A stretch of DNA of 64,000 nucleotides, taken from assembly GCA_050012775.1 (NCBI GenBank), contig JBEKGN010000007.1:96636-160635 (forward strand), written 5' to 3'. Source of the stretch: Roseiarcus sp050012775. Lineage in GTDB: Bacteria; Pseudomonadota; Alphaproteobacteria; Rhizobiales; Beijerinckiaceae. Below the pieces are notes generated by a model. It saw nothing but the letters and a program-made list of their open reading frames with translations, did no database searches and was not told the DNA's origin. Below, piece by piece: positions 8,798 through 16,399 of the stretch. Each line of letters begins with the position of its first letter. Position 1 is the stretch's first letter. Position numbers and translations under genes: made by a program.

Positions 8798-10321
8798 ATG
8801 GCTGCGCTTTCCGCACGAGACATGCAAAAGGCCGCCGCGCCGGTTCGCGATCGGACCGCCGCGCACGCCAGCGCCGACGCTCTGCGCAAACTCGCCGCCG
8901 AACCGGCGATCCCGGCCTATTCGCGCATCGTCATCGCCGGAATCGTGCGGGCGATCGAATGCGCGCTGATCGTGCTGACGGGTCTGGCGGTCTATTTCGC
9001 CTATATCGTTCGCAACGTCGGCCAGCAGCCGGGTTACTTCCCCGTCATCGTCGCCGTCGCCGCTTTGTCGATCGTCACGTTTCAATCGCTGCAAAGCTAC
9101 ACCGCGCCGGCGTTTCGTCATCCCGTCCGCCAGATGTTCCGCATCAGCGGCGGCTGGACGCTGGCGTTTCTCGCCGTCTTCGCCGCGATGTTCTTTCTCA
9201 AGCTCGACGGCGTCGTGTCGCGTGTGTGGATGGCCGGATGGTTCGCCCTCGGCCTCGCCGCGCTCGCGATCGAGCGCGCGATCCTGTCGCTCTTCATTGT
9301 CGGTCTGGCGCGCTCGGGGCGCTTGCAGCAGCGCGCGGTCATCGTCGGCGGCGGCGAAATCGGCGCGGAATTGCTGCGCGATCTTTCCAAGAGCGCGCAG
9401 GCCGAGGTGCGCATGCTCGGCGTCTTCGACGATCGCGGCGACGATCGCTCGCCCGACACGGTCGAGGGCAGTCCCAAACTCGGGAACGTCGACGATCTCG
9501 TCGAATTCGCGCGCTCGACGCGCATCGATCTGGTGATCTTCGCGCTGCCGATCACCGCGGAGCAGCGCATCCTGCAAATGCTGCGCAAGCTCTGGGTGCT
9601 GCCGATCGACATTCGCCTCGCGGCGCACGCCAACCGGCTGCGCTTTCGGCCGCGCTCCTATTCCTATGTCGGCAAGGTGCCGGTGCTCGATCTCTTCGAC
9701 AAACCGATCGCCGATTGGGACGTCGTCATCAAGCTGGCGTTCGACAAGATCGTGGGAACGCTCGCCTTGATCGCGCTCTCGCCGCTGCTCGCGCTCACCG
9801 CCATCGCCATCAAGCTGGATTCTCCGGGACCCGTCTTGTTCAAGCAGAAGCGCTACGGCTTCAACAACGAGCTGATCGAGGTCTACAAATTTCGCTCGAT
9901 GTACGCCGACAAGGTCGATTCGACGGCCTCCAAGCTCGTCACGCGCGACGATCCGCGCGTCACCCGCGTCGGTCGCTTCATCCGCAAGACGTCGATCGAC
10001 GAATTGCCGCAATTGTTCAATGTCGTCTTCAAGGGCGATCTGTCGTTGGTCGGCCCGCGCCCGCACGCCATTCACGCCAAGGCGGCGAACCGCCAGTACG
10101 ACGAAGTCGTCGACGGCTATTTCGCCCGCCATCGCGTCAAGCCGGGCATCACCGGCTGGGCGCAAGTCAACGGCTGGCGCGGCGAAACCGACACGCAGGA
10201 AAAAATCCAGCAGCGCGTCGAGCATGATCTCTATTACATCGAGAACTGGTCGATCCTGCTCGACCTGTACATTCTCTTGGTCACGCCGGCTTCGCTGCTC
10301 AAGACCAAGAACGCGTTCTGA
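8798..10321 (+). CDS. WcaJ-type undecaprenyl-phosphate sugar phosphotransferase
   Basis: A 507-residue polyprenyl glycosylphosphotransferase that starts repeat-unit synthesis by moving a hexose-1-phosphate onto undecaprenyl phosphate. Four N-terminal membrane helices (about residues 45-180) lead into a Rossmann-like CoA_binding_3 domain ('VIVGGGEIGAELLRDL'), a fifth helix, and the catalytic bacterial sugar-transferase domain with 'KFRSMYADK', 'DELPQLFNV' and 'GPRPHAI'. Length and order match WcaJ/ExoY-long enzymes. I use the ATG at 8798, which has GAGG a few bases ahead; a TTG at 8786 overlapping the upstream stop is the alternative. The downstream gene begins only 5 bases after the stop. Confidence 0.92.
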   Translation: MAALSARDMQKAAAPVRDRTAAHASADALRKLAAEPAIPAYSRIVIAGIVRAIECALIVLTGLAVYFAYIVRNVGQQPGYFPVIVAVAALSIVTFQSLQSYTAPAFRHPVRQMFRISGGWTLAFLAVFAAMFFLKLDGVVSRVWMAGWFALGLAALAIERAILSLFIVGLARSGRLQQRAVIVGGGEIGAELLRDLSKSAQAEVRMLGVFDDRGDDRSPDTVEGSPKLGNVDDLVEFARSTRIDLVIFALPITAEQRILQMLRKLWVLPIDIRLAAHANRLRFRPRSYSYVGKVPVLDLFDKPIADWDVVIKLAFDKIVGTLALIALSPLLALTAIAIKLDSPGPVLFKQKRYGFNNELIEVYKFRSMYADKVDSTASKLVTRDDPRVTRVGRFIRKTSIDELPQLFNVVFKGDLSLVGPRPHAIHAKAANRQYDEVVDGYFARHRVKPGITGWAQVNGWRGETDTQEKIQQRVEHDLYYIENWSILLDLYILLVTPASLLKTKNAF

Positions 10322-10326
10322 CGGCG

Positions 10327-11598
10327 ATGAGCGCGCTCGCCCGGCCCGTCCCAAGCGAATCGCGGCCGAGCGCGGTTCGGCTTTCGATCCGCGCGGCGCC
10401 CCTCAAACGCGCCATCCTGTGGACGTTCGTGGCCTGCGGAGCGTCCGCGGCCATCGAACCCTCGCCGTATGAATTCATGTTCTTCGTCGCCGCGCTCGCG
10501 CTGGGCCCAAGCGATCTCGCGTTCGACCGGGCGATGATCCCGCTGATCGTGGGCCTCGCCGCCTTCAACGCCGGCGGACTGCTCGCGCTGCCTCCGTTCG
10601 TCGACGTCCACGAAAGCGTGAGCTTCACTTTCATCTCCGTCTATATGGCGGCCACGGCGATCTTCTTCGCCGCGCTCGTCGCCAAGAATCCGATCGAGCG
10701 CCTGCGCACGATCCGCTCGGGCTATATCGCGGCCGGCCTATTCGCGGCGACGCTGGGGATTCTCGGCTATTTCAATGTCGCGGGCTTGAGCGCGCACTTC
10801 ACGCTCTACGACGGCACGCGCGTCTCCGGCCCCTTCAAGGACCCCAACGTTTTCGGGCCTTTCCTCGTGCCGCCGATCGTCTGGCTGTGTCAGGACCTGC
10901 TGCTGAAGCGCGGGCGCGGGCTCCTGCGCACCGTCGCGCCGCTTGCGCTGATGGCGTTCGGCGTGCTGCTCAGCTTTTCGCGCGGCGCTTGGGGCGTGAT
11001 AATCGCATCCGTCGTCCTAATGGCGGCGCTGACCTTCGCGACGACGCGATCGACGGCGTTGCGCTGGCGCATCGCCGCCGTCGCCGTTGTCGGCGCGTTC
11101 GTCGTCGCGCTGCTTTTGGTCCTCGCGCTGTCGATCCCGGCGGTCCACGACGTCTTTCTCATTCGCGCCTCGCTCTCGCAGGATTACGATCTCGGCGAGA
11201 CCGGGCGCTTCGGCAGTCAATGGAGATCACTGCCGATGTTGCTCGAGCAGCCGTTCGGTTTCGGCCCGCTGCAATTCCGCCACGTCTTTCCCGAAGATCC
11301 GCACGAGATGTACGTCAACGCCTTCGCCTCTTATGGATGGCTCGGCGGCTTGTCCTTCCTCGCCTTCACGACGACGACTTTGTACGTCGGCTGGCGGCTC
11401 GTCTTCGTGCGCTCGCCGTTCCGCGACGTCGCGATCCCGATTTGGGCGTGTCTATTCGTGCAGATGGCGCAAGGGCTCCAGATCGACACCGACCATTGGC
11501 GGCACCTGTTCCTGCTGTTCGGCGCGCTCTATGGCCTCGCGGCGGCGGAGCGACGCTATCGCGTCAGTACGGAACCTCAGCGCCGGGCGATCGTATAG
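10327..11598 (+). CDS. Wzy/O-antigen ligase-like membrane protein
   Basis: A 423-residue protein with about ten predicted membrane helices and a large loop late in the chain, the layout of the Wzy_C/O-antigen ligase (WaaL/ExoQ) family. Family-like signs are 'RVSGPFKDPNVFGPFLVP' before a helix and 'LLSFSRGAWGV', the SRG motif found in most of these proteins. The late loop has 'DPHEMYVNAFASYGWLGG', which matches the H-x-x-x-x-N motif of ligases and polymerases. It would polymerise or transfer the repeat units made by the preceding genes, on the periplasmic face. It is the last plus-strand gene of the operon and overlaps the 3' end of the convergent methyltransferase gene by 22 bases. Confidence 0.85.
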   Translation: MSALARPVPSESRPSAVRLSIRAAPLKRAILWTFVACGASAAIEPSPYEFMFFVAALALGPSDLAFDRAMIPLIVGLAAFNAGGLLALPPFVDVHESVSFTFISVYMAATAIFFAALVAKNPIERLRTIRSGYIAAGLFAATLGILGYFNVAGLSAHFTLYDGTRVSGPFKDPNVFGPFLVPPIVWLCQDLLLKRGRGLLRTVAPLALMAFGVLLSFSRGAWGVIIASVVLMAALTFATTRSTALRWRIAAVAVVGAFVVALLLVLALSIPAVHDVFLIRASLSQDYDLGETGRFGSQWRSLPMLLEQPFGFGPLQFRHVFPEDPHEMYVNAFASYGWLGGLSFLAFTTTTLYVGWRLVFVRSPFRDVAIPIWACLFVQMAQGLQIDTDHWRHLFLLFGALYGLAAAERRYRVSTEPQRRAIV

Positions 11599-12422
11599 GC
11601 GTAGCTCGTCATCAGGCGCCAGTCGCGCCTCTCGGCGAGGTCGCCGACCGCCGCGTCGAATTCCCGCAAACCCGGAATACGCCGGAAGTAGCGATGCCCC
11701 CAAAACGGCGCGACCAGCACGGAGGAGAACCCGCTGCGCCTCAAGATCGGCTCGACCCGCGAAGGATCGCCGAAGCACATTTCGTAGCGGGCGGGAAACT
11801 TCGGATAATCGCCTTGGTGACGGTCGGAGAAGAAGAGCCGCAGAACGCGCGCGGTGAGCGCCTCGGGCGCCAGCCAATTGATCACGAAAGGCGGCGCATA
11901 GAGCGTCGGATGGAAGGCGAGCGCTACGCCGCCGGGCGCGAGCAGCGCGCACATGTTGCTCCAGGCGCGCGGCGCGTCGCGAACGTGCTCGAACACCATG
12001 CGCGAAATTATGAGGTCGAAACGCCCGGCCAATTCCGGCGCGAAATCGCCGGCGACGTTGAATTGCGCGGTGTCGAAGGAAGCCGGCGCCAGCGCCAATT
12101 CGCCGGCGTCGATGTCGTTGACCGTGAGCGCGACGCCGGCCTCCTCGGCTTCGCCCGGCGTCAGCAACGGCCCTCTTCCGCCGCCGATCTCCAGCACCCG
12201 AACTTTGCCGTCTTCATGCCGGCCGCTGCGGCGGCAGGTCTCGACGAAGGCGAGGACGCTCGCGCGGTAATTATCCCAGGCCCACAACTCGCGGCTGTCG
12301 TAGCCCAGGCGGCGCAACGGTTCGGCCAGAAACGGCGAAGGCGCGAGGCGCCGCTCGATGCGTTCGCGCCGCGCGTCCGCGAGATCGGCCGACGTCGTCG
12401 CTAAATGGCCTGCGATGTCCAT
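11577..12422 (-). CDS. Class I SAM-dependent methyltransferase
   Basis: A 281-residue methyltransferase of the Methyltransf_11/23 type. The SAM-binding motif I reads 'VLEIGGGRGPLL', motif II acid lies in 'TVNDIDAGELALAP', and 'FDLIISRMVFEHVRDAPRAW' is a typical motif III/IV region. It has an N-terminal helical extension of about 80 residues. Because it is convergent with and overlaps the exopolysaccharide operon, it may modify the polymer or its lipid carrier; this is a context-based guess. The upstream gap holds a perfect palindrome at 12488-12502 that could serve as an operator. Confidence 0.82.
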   Translation of the reverse strand: MDIAGHLATTSADLADARRERIERRLAPSPFLAEPLRRLGYDSRELWAWDNYRASVLAFVETCRRSGRHEDGKVRVLEIGGGRGPLLTPGEAEEAGVALTVNDIDAGELALAPASFDTAQFNVAGDFAPELAGRFDLIISRMVFEHVRDAPRAWSNMCALLAPGGVALAFHPTLYAPPFVINWLAPEALTARVLRLFFSDRHQGDYPKFPARYEMCFGDPSRVEPILRRSGFSSVLVAPFWGHRYFRRIPGLREFDAAVGDLAERRDWRLMTSYAYTIARR

Positions 12423-12487
12423 GGCGTTCGCGCCTCCGAATGCCCGCCGAAGGATCGGTCAATCGACAGCGCGAGGCAAGCAGTCCC

Positions 12488-12502
12488 GTAAGGTAACCTT
12501 AC
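12488..12502. repeat. Perfect palindrome GTAAGGT-A-ACCTTAC
   Basis: Seven-base arms with one central base form a perfect palindrome that spans the stop codon of the VOC-family gene and lies 66-80 bases upstream of the methyltransferase start (both minus strand). It could be an operator for the methyltransferase gene. A shorter palindrome with the same AGGTAACCT core occurs at 39228-39238. Confidence 0.4.
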
Positions 12503-13371
12503 TCGCGAGGCTCCGCTTCGAACGCCAGCGTCGCCCCCATCGCCTCGCCGGCGCCGACGACCAGCGCGCCTTCGCGCTCGTGGTAGCTCACCCCGCCCGC
12601 CTCCAGGATCGCGCGCGTCGCCGCGATGTCGGCGACCGCGATGCGCGCCAACGCGATGGGCGGACCGTCCGCGCCGATCGCCGATGCGCCATAGCGTTCG
12701 GCGAGCGCCGCGCGCGGACAACATTCGATGCGCGCGCCGTCGGCCTCGACGACGAACCCCCGCCCTTCGCGCCGCGCGGCGCCGGCGCCGGCGAAACGGC
12801 TAAGAAAATCCGCCGCCTCGCGAGGATTTTCCTGCGCGATCGCGAGCCCTGCGATCCCCCTCGCGCCGTTGGGATGGACCTGCGCGGCGCGGCTCCAGAA
12901 ATTCTCGGGGAAACGCTGCTGGCAGACGAAGAAACCGGCTTCCGGCAGCGCCGCGCTGGCGGCGAAGGCCAGCGAGAACGCGACGTCGGCTTCGCTGCCG
13001 TCGGGCCGGCGCGCCTTGCGCGCGAAATCGAAGCGCGCGAAGTCGCCGATGCCGTCGGCTTCGAATTGGCGGCGGTCCGCCTCCGCGTCGTGCGAGCGCA
13101 TGACCAGCATCGCCAGCCCCTCGCGCCGCGCCAGAAACGCGGCGACGAAGCCGGCGAAAGAGAAGACCCCCGGCTCCGGCGTGGGCGCGGCAAAATCCTC
13201 TCCCAGCCCGATCAGCTCGAGAAAAGCGCCGTCGAACTGGACGATATGGTTCTCGGTGCCCCAGGGATGGCGATTGCGCGCCCCGACCTGAAAGCCGAGG
13301 CGGCGATAGAGTTCGGCCTGCGCGGCCAAGTCGCGCGCGGGGATGACGAGATGGTCGATAGCGCGCGGCAT
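12499..13371 (-). CDS. VOC (glyoxalase-like) family protein
   Basis: A 290-residue protein of the vicinal-oxygen-chelate superfamily, of the Glyoxalase-like (PF13468) type. It begins 'AIDHLVIPARDLAAQAELY', the usual first beta-alpha unit with a metal-ligand His at residue 7. A second module begins near residue 175 ('GIAGLAIAQENPREAADFL'), giving the two-module layout of this group. Members range from dioxygenases to hydrolases, so the reaction is unknown. It is transcribed toward the methyltransferase gene with a 76-base gap. Confidence 0.8.
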   Translation of the reverse strand: MPRAIDHLVIPARDLAAQAELYRRLGFQVGARNRHPWGTENHIVQFDGAFLELIGLGEDFAAPTPEPGVFSFAGFVAAFLARREGLAMLVMRSHDAEADRRQFEADGIGDFARFDFARKARRPDGSEADVAFSLAFAASAALPEAGFFVCQQRFPENFWSRAAQVHPNGARGIAGLAIAQENPREAADFLSRFAGAGAARREGRGFVVEADGARIECCPRAALAERYGASAIGADGPPIALARIAVADIAATRAILEAGGVSYHEREGALVVGAGEAMGATLAFEAEPRE

Positions 13372-13498
13372 GGTCCTCTGCCCCGGAGAGTGCTTCCGCC
13401 GGGCCCGGCAATCTTGCGGACGCGCGGCGGCGCTTGTGATACTCTATCGCCGCATTGAAGTCGCGGCCGACGAGCCCCGATTGTTGGAAGGCGCCGAC

Positions 13499-14089
13499 AT
13501 GAACGTCCCCTTCGCTTCCCGCGTCACCAGCGCCGCCGAAGGCCTGCCGCGCCGCCGCTTCACCGTCGTCGAGGTCGAAGCGATGGTCGCGGCCGGGGTG
13601 ATGGAAGAGGACGAGCGGATCGAACTGATCGGGGGGGAATTGGTTCCGATGTCGCCGAAGGGAAATCAGCACGAAGTCGTCAAGACGGCATTGCTCCGCC
13701 GGTGGTTTCGCGCGGCGCCGGACGATCTCGAACTGACTCCAGAAACGACGTTCCGGCTCAGCGAAGACACCTATCTCGAGCCCGACGTCGTGATCTACAC
13801 GCGCGCCTGCGGCCTGAAGGGGCTTACCGGCGCGAACGCGCTGCTCGTCGTCGAAATCGCGGACTCCTCTTTGCGCTACGACTTGGGCCGCAAAGCGGCG
13901 CTCTATGCGAGCTTCGGCGTGCGCGAATTATGGGTGATCGACGCCGTCAAGCTCACCGCGCGGGTTTTCCGGGCGCCCTCCGGGCAGGGCTACGGCGAAA
14001 CGCGTGATTTCAGCGCCGCCGAGCGGCTCGTCCCGCTGATCGCGCCGGACGTTTTCGCGTTGCGCCTCGACGAGCTCGAGATCGGCTGA
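13499..14089 (+). CDS. Uma2-family (DUF820) restriction-endonuclease-like protein
   Basis: A 196-residue protein of the Uma2/DUF820 family, a PD-(D/E)XK nuclease fold. Visible motifs are 'ELIGGELVPMSP', the PD motif in 'LEPDVVIYT', the acid in 'LLVVEIADSS', and the lysine in 'YDLGRKAALYASFGVRELWV'. The family is common and often multicopy in cyanobacteria and alphaproteobacteria, and its cellular role is not established. The start is the ATG at 13499 with GGAAG eight bases ahead; the frame is open farther upstream, but that part overlaps the divergent VOC gene. Confidence 0.85.
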   Translation: MNVPFASRVTSAAEGLPRRRFTVVEVEAMVAAGVMEEDERIELIGGELVPMSPKGNQHEVVKTALLRRWFRAAPDDLELTPETTFRLSEDTYLEPDVVIYTRACGLKGLTGANALLVVEIADSSLRYDLGRKAALYASFGVRELWVIDAVKLTARVFRAPSGQGYGETRDFSAAERLVPLIAPDVFALRLDELEIG

Positions 14090-14097
14090 GCGGCGGC

Positions 14098-14313
14098 TCA
14101 GGCGGGCTTTCCTCGCAGCGCTTCCAACGCGACGACCGTCCCGTCATCGGCGATCTTCTGACGACGCCGACGCAACTCTTCGAGGAATTCGGGCTTCGCT
14201 TCGCCTTCGTCGTCTTCGCTGGCGGCCAGAAGCAGGAAACAGTCCTCCTCGGGCAGCGCGGCGAGCCGATCGGCCGAAGGCGTTACGATGATCCGAGCGG
14301 ACTGGTTTATCAC
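14098..14313 (-). CDS. Small hypothetical protein
   Basis: A 71-residue acidic-then-basic protein that I do not recognise. It has a hydrophobic core ('RLAALPEEDCFLLLAA'), a Glu-rich linker and a Glu/Arg-rich helix, which would suit a small DNA- or protein-binding regulator. It is convergent with the Uma2 gene, only eight bases away. Codon use looks coding, but there is no strong Shine-Dalgarno sequence and no domain evidence. It could be an antitoxin-like partner of the Uma2 protein, without proof. Confidence 0.45.
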   Translation of the reverse strand: MINQSARIIVTPSADRLAALPEEDCFLLLAASEDDEGEAKPEFLEELRRRRQKIADDGTVVALEALRGKPA

Positions 14314-14387
14314 ACGACTCGGGTCGATAAACTTCTCTTTGCGAGAGGGCGCGAGTACGGGCGCCTTGTGCGCGGCCGTCGGCCGCG

Positions 14388-14420
14388 CTCGTTCGGCTGC
14401 CTCGACGTCCGCCGAACGAG
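14388..14420. repeat. Long inverted repeat (hairpin)
   Basis: CTCGTTCGGC and GCCGAACGAG form perfect ten-base arms around a 13-base loop in the gap between the small hypothetical gene and alaC. No T-run follows on either strand, so it is more likely a mobile or structural repeat than a terminator. Confidence 0.6.
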
Positions 14421-14512
14421 GCGCTCACGCGCCGGACGCGGTCGACGCCCGCGTCTACAAGAGACCGGCGCCCGGAAATCCGCGCCGATTACCCGGCGAC
14501 TTCCTCGACCGC

Positions 14513-14540
14513 CGGATTGCTTCGCTCCGCTCGCAATGAC
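14513..14540. repeat. Dispersed intergenic repeat of the 'GTCATTGCGAGC...GCAATCC' type
   Basis: Read on the minus strand this is GTCATTGCGAGCGGAGCGAA followed by GCAATCCGG. Sequences of the form TTGCGAGC-GAGCGAAGCAATCC are well-known intergenic repeats in many proteobacterial genomes. It sits just beyond the 3' end of alaC. Only one copy is in this window, so its status as a repeat rests on general knowledge. Confidence 0.55.
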
Positions 14541-14551
14541 AAGCGCGGCGC

Positions 14552-15769
14552 TCACGCCGGCTTCTTCAGCTTCACCACGTTGTGCAGCGTCGCGTCCGCT
14601 CCCTCGAAGAAGCGCTTGACCCCACGCGCGGCCTGGCGGATGCGCTGCTCGTTTTCGACCAGGGCGAGGCGCACGTAGTCGTCGCCGTGCTCGCCGAAGC
14701 CGACGCCCGGCGCGACGGCGACGTCGGCCTTCTCGATCAGCAGCTTGGAGAATTCGAGGCTGCCGAGATGGCGGAATTTTTCCGGCACCGGGGTCCACGC
14801 GAACATCGAGGCGCGCGGCGGTTCGATCGCCCAGCCGGCGGCGGCGAAACTCTCGACCATCACGTCGCGCCGGCGCTTGTAGATCGCGCGCATCTCCTTG
14901 ATGCAGTCGTCGGGACCGTTGAGCGCGGCCGCGGCCGCCACCTGGATCGGCGTATAGGCGCCGTAATCGAGGTAGGACTTGACGCGCCCCAGCGCGGCGA
15001 TCAGGCGCTCGTTGCCGACTGCGAAGCCCATGCGCCAGCCGGCCATCGAGAAGGTTTTCGACATCGAGGTGAACTCGACCGCGACGTCGAAGGCGCCCGG
15101 CGCCTGCAGCACCGAGGGCGGCGGATCGTCGTCGAAGAACACTTCGGCATAGGCGAGATCGGAAAGGACGAAAATCTCGTGCTTCTTCGCGAAAAGGACG
15201 AGGTCCTTGTAAAAGTCGAGCGAGGCGACCATCGCCGTCGGATTCGAGGGATAGCAGACGACGACGGCGATCGGCTTGGGGATGGAATGGACGAGCGCGC
15301 GCTCCATCGCGACGAAGAAGTCCGGCGTCGGATCCGCGGGCACGGAACGGATCACGCCGCCGGCCATCAGAAATCCAAAGGCGTGAATGGGATAGGACGG
15401 ATTGGGAACGAGCACGACGTCGCCGGGCGCGGTGATCGCCTGCGCCATATTGGCGAAGCCTTCCTTCGAGCCGAGCGTCGCGACGATCTGGGTCTCCGGG
15501 TTGAGCTTGACGCCGAAACGACGTGCGTAATAGCCGGCTTGCGCCCGCCTCAGACCCGGGATGCCCTTCGAGGCCGAATAGCGATCGGTGCGCGGCTTGC
15601 CGACCGTCTCCACCAGTTTGTCGATGACGTGCTTTGGCGCCGGCAGGTCCGGATTGCCCATGCCGAGGTCGACGATGTCCGCCCCGGCGGCGCGGGCCTT
15701 GGCCTTGAGCTTATTGACTTGCTCAAAGACATAAGGCGGCAGGCGCCGCACGCTGTGGAATTCGGACAT
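14552..15769 (-). CDS. alaC: AlaC-like class I/II aminotransferase
   Basis: A 405-residue PLP-dependent aminotransferase, closely patterned on E. coli AlaC (glutamate-pyruvate transaminase). Shared features are 'RRLPPYVFEQVNKLK' at the N-terminus, 'DLGMGNPD', 'PNPSYPIH', 'YPSNPTA', and the PLP-lysine motif 'SMSKTFSMAGWRMGF'. It should make alanine from pyruvate and glutamate; related proteins are sometimes labelled LL-diaminopimelate aminotransferase, so the exact substrate is less certain than the family. The start ATG at 15769 is followed directly by the conserved N-terminus. An 84-base gap with a GC-rich hairpin separates it from the secreted-protein gene upstream. Confidence 0.9.
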   Translation of the reverse strand: MSEFHSVRRLPPYVFEQVNKLKAKARAAGADIVDLGMGNPDLPAPKHVIDKLVETVGKPRTDRYSASKGIPGLRRAQAGYYARRFGVKLNPETQIVATLGSKEGFANMAQAITAPGDVVLVPNPSYPIHAFGFLMAGGVIRSVPADPTPDFFVAMERALVHSIPKPIAVVVCYPSNPTAMVASLDFYKDLVLFAKKHEIFVLSDLAYAEVFFDDDPPPSVLQAPGAFDVAVEFTSMSKTFSMAGWRMGFAVGNERLIAALGRVKSYLDYGAYTPIQVAAAAALNGPDDCIKEMRAIYKRRRDVMVESFAAAGWAIEPPRASMFAWTPVPEKFRHLGSLEFSKLLIEKADVAVAPGVGFGEHGDDYVRLALVENEQRIRQAARGVKRFFEGADATLHNVVKLKKPA

Positions 15770-15853
15770 CGCGAAAAATTCCCTTTCTCGACACGCCCCC
15801 GGCGGGGCCGGGGCGTCGAATCTGTTAGCATCGCCGGGAACCGCGCCGCAAAC

Positions 15854-16264
15854 CTAAAACTTCGGCGTGGCGTCGCCCGCGGCCGCCTTTTTCTCCGATT
15901 TGGCCTTTTTCGCGGCGGCGGCCTCGGCGACCGCCTTGGCGGAGGGCGGAAACGCGGCGCGCAAAGCGTCGTGGCGCTTGCCCACGGCTGCGAGATCGCT
16001 GTCCATCGCGTCCAATTCCTTGGCCGTCTTGATCGTCCCCGGGGGCTCGGCGGGCGTCGCGAACACCGGAATCGACGCCGGCTGTTGCGCGGGGCGCGAT
16101 TGCACCACGAAATCCGGAGGCGGATCGACGTCGGTGGCGAGGCCCGCGCCTCTCATCAGCGATCGAAGGGGCGACTCCGGCTGCGGCGCGTCCTGAGCCC
16201 TGGATGGAGAAGCGGCGAGCGCCCCGAGAAGCGTCACGACGACGATCAACGGCGCCGTCCGCAT
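15854..16264 (-). CDS. Small secreted Ala/Lys-rich hypothetical protein
   Basis: A 136-residue protein (145 if the ATG at 16291 is used). From the Met at 16264 it has a clean signal peptide, 'MRTAPLIVVVTLLGALAA' ending at SRA-QD. The mature part is Pro-rich, then charged, and ends in an Ala/Lys-rich tail. No domain is recognised. It is divergent from the PHA synthase gene and lies upstream of alaC on the same strand. Secretion is well supported; function is unknown. Confidence 0.6.
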   Translation of the reverse strand: MRTAPLIVVVTLLGALAASPSRAQDAPQPESPLRSLMRGAGLATDVDPPPDFVVQSRPAQQPASIPVFATPAEPPGTIKTAKELDAMDSDLAAVGKRHDALRAAFPPSAKAVAEAAAAKKAKSEKKAAAGDATPKF

Positions 16265-16399
16265 GCCTTCGCGCCAAAGTCCGGACATCATCGAAAACCG
16301 CCAAAATCCATTCTTCCGACGCCGCTTCGCCCGCCCAAAGACTCGCTGGCGTCATGAAGAGCGACTAACTATAGCTTCGAGCGAGGCTAGCGGCATATT

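Noticed and set aside
15788..15825. GC-rich hairpin before alaC as a terminator
   Set aside because: The stem has a bulge and no T-run follows on the minus strand, so intrinsic termination is not supported.
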